Below, piece by piece: positions 4,841-7,681 of a DNA stretch of 7,681 nt (the stretch's first letter is position 1; each line of letters begins with the position of its first letter). The stretch lies in NCBI GenBank assembly GCA_945227095.1, contig CALYOC010000022.1, positions 1-7,681 of the forward strand, given 5' to 3'. This stretch comes from an uncultured Clostridia bacterium. GTDB lineage: Bacteria; Bacillota; Clostridia; Oscillospirales; Acutalibacteraceae. The position numbers were made by a program, and so were the translations under genes. The notes under the pieces are model-generated. The model saw only the letters and a list, made by a program, of their open reading frames with translations, did no database searches and was not told the origin of the DNA.

Positions 4841-7681
4841 ATGGAAAATATCACATTTGATTCAATAAAAATCGGTCTTGCTTCACCCGAACAGATAAGA
4901 AGTTGGTCAAGAGGTGAAGTAACAAAGCCGGAGACGATTAACTACCGTACATTAAAGCCCGAGCCAAACGGACTTTTCTGCGAAAGGATTTTCGGTCCGC
5001 AGAAGGACTGGGAATGTCACTGCGGTAAGTATAAGAGAATCCGCGATAAGGGCAAAATCTGTGAACGCTGCGGCGTTGAAATCACAAGGGCGAAGGTTCG
5101 CCGTGAGAGGATGGGACACATTGAGCTCGCAGCTCCCGTTTCACATATCTGGTATTTTAAGGGAATTCCGTCAAGAATCGGCTTGACTCTTGACATTTCA
5201 CCCCGCCTTTTAGAGAAAGTTTTATACTTTTCTCTTTATATAGTCCTCGACCCCGGTGATACTCCGTTGGAAAAAATGCAAACTCTCACCGAAAAAGAGT
5301 ATCAGGATATGAAGGAGAAGTACGAGGACGACTTCAGAGCCGGAATGGGTGCCGAGGCAATCAAGGAATTGCTTCAGGAAATCGACATTGAGGCTCTTGA
5401 CGCAAGTCTTCGCGAGGAGCTTGAAACGGCAAATGGGCAGAAGAAGGTCAGAATTGCAAAGCGCCTTGAGGTAATTGAAGCGTTTAAGACCAGCGGCAAT
5501 AAACCGGAGTGGATGATTTTAGATGTAATCGCCGTAATTCCGCCGGATATTCGTCCTATGGTTCATCTTGACGGAGGAAGATTTGCCACAAGTGACTTGA
5601 ATGACCTTTACAGAAGGGTAATCAACAGAAACAACAGGCTTAAAAGGCTCTTGGAATTGGGAGCACCTGAAATAATTATCAGAAATGAAAAGAGAATGCT
5701 TCAAGAGGCTGTTGACGCGCTCATAGATAACGGACGCAGAGGCAGACCTGTTACCGGACCTAACAATCGCCCGTTGAAATCTCTTTCGGATATGCTTAAA
5801 GGTAAGCAGGGACGCTTCCGTCAAAACCTTCTCGGAAAGAGAGTTGACTATTCCGGCCGTTCGGTTATCGTTGTCGGACCGGAGCTTAAAATGTATCAGT
5901 GCGGCTTGCCCAAACAAATGGCTCTTGAACTTTTCAAGCCTTTTGTTATGAAAAGGTTGGTTGAAACGGGAGTTGCGAGCAACATCAAGTCGGCGAGAAA
6001 GATGGTTGAGAGAGCCAATCCGGAGGTATGGGACGCTCTTGAAATCGTTATCAAGGACCACCCTGTAATGCTCAACCGTTCTCCCACACTTCACCGTTTG
6101 GGAATTCAGGCATTTGAGCCCGTGCTTGTAGAGGGTAAAGCAATTAAACTTCACCCCCTTGCTTGTACAGCGTTTAACGCGGACTTTGACGGTGACCAAA
6201 TGGCTGTTCACCTTCCTCTTTCCGCGGAGGCACAGGCAGAGGCCCGTTTCCTTATGCTTGCGGCAAATAACCTGCTCAAGCCCTCTGACGGTAACCCCGT
6301 AACCGTACCCACACAGGATATGATTTTGGGTTCGTACTATTTGACAATGGTATCGAATGACCCGAACGAAAAGGGTGCTCCGAAAGTTGTGAGAGATGAA
6401 AACGGAGAAGAGCACACTATATATAATGTTTACAGAGATAAGAACGAAGCCATTATGGCGTATGAGGAGGGCGAACAGAGCCTTCACACCCTCTGTAAAA
6501 TCAGAATGACAAAAGAAATTAACGGAGTAAAACGCTCGAAACTTGTCACAACAACAATCGGTCGAATGATATTTAACAATCCTATCCCGCAGGATTTGGG
6601 ATTTGTTGACAGAAGCGACCCTGAAAACGAATTCAAGTTTGAAGTTGAATTTCTTGTTGATAAAAAAGGACTTTCCAAGATTGTTGACGCTTGTATAAAG
6701 GTGCACGGAGTCAGAACCGCCTCCGATGTGCTCGACGACATCAAAGCGCAGGGATATAAATACTCTACCCGAAGCGGCATTACAGTTGCCGTTTGTGACG
6801 CTGTCATTCCTCCGAACAAGTGGGAACTTGTGGACGAGGCAGAGAAGAAGGTTGACTCCATAGTTGCAATGTACCGCAGAGGTCTTATGAGCTCCGAGGA
6901 GCGCTCCAAGGCGGTTACCGATTGTTGGGAGAAATGTAAATCTCAGGTCGGAGATGAGTTGAGCAGCTATATCAAGAAGGTCAACGAAGAAAAGCCCAAT
7001 CCCATCTATATGATGGTTGACTCAGGTGCCCGTGGTTCTATGGGACAGTTGAGCCAGTTGGCAGGTATGCGCGGACTTATCGCGAATACCGCAGGTAAAA
7101 CAATCGAAGTACCTATCCGTTCCAACTATCGTGAAGGACTCAGTGTTTTGGAATACTTCATTTCTTCTCGTGGAGCGCGTAAAGGACTTGCAGATACAGC
7201 ACTTCGTACCGCAGACTCCGGTTACCTCACCCGTCGTCTTGTCGATGTATCTCAAGAGGTAATTATCCGTGAGCACGACTGCGGTTGCAAGCACGGACTC
7301 AAGGTCAGTGCCATTATGGACGGCAAGGAAGTTATCGAGCCGTTTGCAGAGCGTCTTGTGGGCAGATACTTGCTTGAGCCGATTGTGGTTGACGGCAAAG
7401 AGATTATGGGAACAGACCGTATGATGACGGCTGACGACGCGCAGAGAATTGTCGATGCCGGCGTTAAGGAGGCCACAATCCGTTCACTGTTGACCTGTAA
7501 GTCTAAATCAGGCGTCTGTGTCAAGTGCTATGGTTCAAACCTTGCTACCGGCAGGTCTGTTGCAATCGGTGAATCCGTAGGTATCATTGCGGCTCAGTCA
7601 ATCGGTGAGCCCGGTACACAGCTCACAATGAGAACATTCCACACCGGCGGTGTTGCCAGTGAGGCGGATATCACACAAGGT
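4841..7681 (+). CDS. rpoC: DNA-directed RNA polymerase subunit beta-prime, 3' truncated by the window edge
   Basis: The frame is open for 947 codons, of the roughly 1200 usual in Firmicutes, and runs off the window. Beta-prime forms the clamp and carries the catalytic magnesium site. Landmarks in order: the N-terminal zinc site C59, C61, C74, C77; the clamp coiled coil starting [11 protein letters not shown] (about 261-297), where sigma region 2 docks; the [20 protein letters not shown] segment (from about 321); the catalytic NADFDGD with D448, D450 and D452; the bridge helix around [19 protein letters not shown] (about 779-797); the second zinc site C814, C886, C893, C896; and trigger-loop residues M930, R931 and H934. 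The window ends inside the trigger loop. There is no frameshift or internal stop. R83, just after the first zinc site, is the basic residue type linked to fidaxomicin sensitivity. C816 adds an extra cysteine beside the second site. It is co-transcribed with rpoB. Confidence 0.97.
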   Translation, partial: MENITFDSIKIGLASPEQIRSWSRGEVTKPETINYRTLKPEPNGLFCERIFGPQKDWECHCGKYKRIRDKGKICERCGVEITRAKVRRERMGHIELAAPVSHIWYFKGIPSRIGLTLDISPRLLEKVLYFSLYIVLDPGDTPLEKMQTLTEKEYQDMKEKYEDDFRAGMGAEAIKELLQEIDIEALDASLREELETANGQKKVRIAKRLEVIEAFKTSGNKPEWMILDVIAVIPPDIRPMVHLDGGRFATSDLNDLYRRVINRNNRLKRLLELGAPEIIIRNEKRMLQEAVDALIDNGRRGRPVTGPNNRPLKSLSDMLKGKQGRFRQNLLGKRVDYSGRSVIVVGPELKMYQCGLPKQMALELFKPFVMKRLVETGVASNIKSARKMVERANPEVWDALEIVIKDHPVMLNRSPTLHRLGIQAFEPVLVEGKAIKLHPLACTAFNADFDGDQMAVHLPLSAEAQAEARFLMLAANNLLKPSDGNPVTVPTQDMILGSYYLTMVSNDPNEKGAPKVVRDENGEEHTIYNVYRDKNEAIMAYEEGEQSLHTLCKIRMTKEINGVKRSKLVTTTIGRMIFNNPIPQDLGFVDRSDPENEFKFEVEFLVDKKGLSKIVDACIKVHGVRTASDVLDDIKAQGYKYSTRSGITVAVCDAVIPPNKWELVDEAEKKVDSIVAMYRRGLMSSEERSKAVTDCWEKCKSQVGDELSSYIKKVNEEKPNPIYMMVDSGARGSMGQLSQLAGMRGLIANTAGKTIEVPIRSNYREGLSVLEYFISSRGARKGLADTALRTADSGYLTRRLVDVSQEVIIREHDCGCKHGLKVSAIMDGKEVIEPFAERLVGRYLLEPIVVDGKEIMGTDRMMTADDAQRIVDAGVKEATIRSLLTCKSKSGVCVKCYGSNLATGRSVAIGESVGIIAAQSIGEPGTQLTMRTFHTGGVASEADITQG

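Noticed and set aside
5519..6706. 395-codon open frame on the minus strand, opposite rpoC
   Set aside because: It lies wholly within the unmistakable rpoC coding sequence. The translation resembles no family I recognise, and codon bias of a conserved gene often leaves long antisense frames open.

Overview
The window is a stretch of core-transcription chromosome. All supported genes lie on the plus strand: the 3' end of the primary sigma factor gene (rpoD/sigA, 2-424), a 652-base AT-rich intergenic region (425-1076), a complete rpoB (1077-4781), and the first 947 codons of rpoC (4841 to the window edge). The proteins look like those of a low-GC Gram-positive bacterium of the class Clostridia. 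Beta lacks the large insertions of E. coli beta, and beta-prime has the form of its Bacillus and Clostridium relatives. I place it loosely near the Ruminococcaceae/Oscillospiraceae, from remembered resemblance of the beta N-terminus and of the segment after the rifampicin region; that placement is inference.

Layout. The sigma gene ends at 424. A 22-bp perfect palindrome (443-464) follows, then a strong intrinsic terminator (502-548). From about 550 to 860 there is no convincing gene. This part holds a GC-richer island with a 33-codon candidate small ORF that has a Shine-Dalgarno sequence (591-692), an 11-bp direct repeat with 20-bp period (683-713), and many A and T tracts. An AT-rich UP-like element and a near-consensus sigma-A promoter (TTGACA, 17 bp, TATATT; 886-914) then lead into a leader of about 155 nt with several small inverted repeats, ending at the rpoB ribosome-binding site. 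rpoB and rpoC are separated by 59 nt containing a perfect 10-bp direct repeat and no terminator, so they should be co-transcribed.

How the genes work together. Beta and beta-prime form the catalytic body and clamp of RNA polymerase. The sigma factor binds the beta-prime clamp coiled coil and beta flap and directs the enzyme to promoters such as the one seen here upstream of rpoB. Usually rpoBC follows rplJ-rplL; here the gene immediately upstream is the sigma gene, and rpoB has its own promoter.

I see no mobile element, CRISPR array, tRNA, rRNA or new multi-gene system. The points worth following up are the gene order, the non-coding structure upstream of rpoB, and natural substitutions in the rifampicin pocket of beta.
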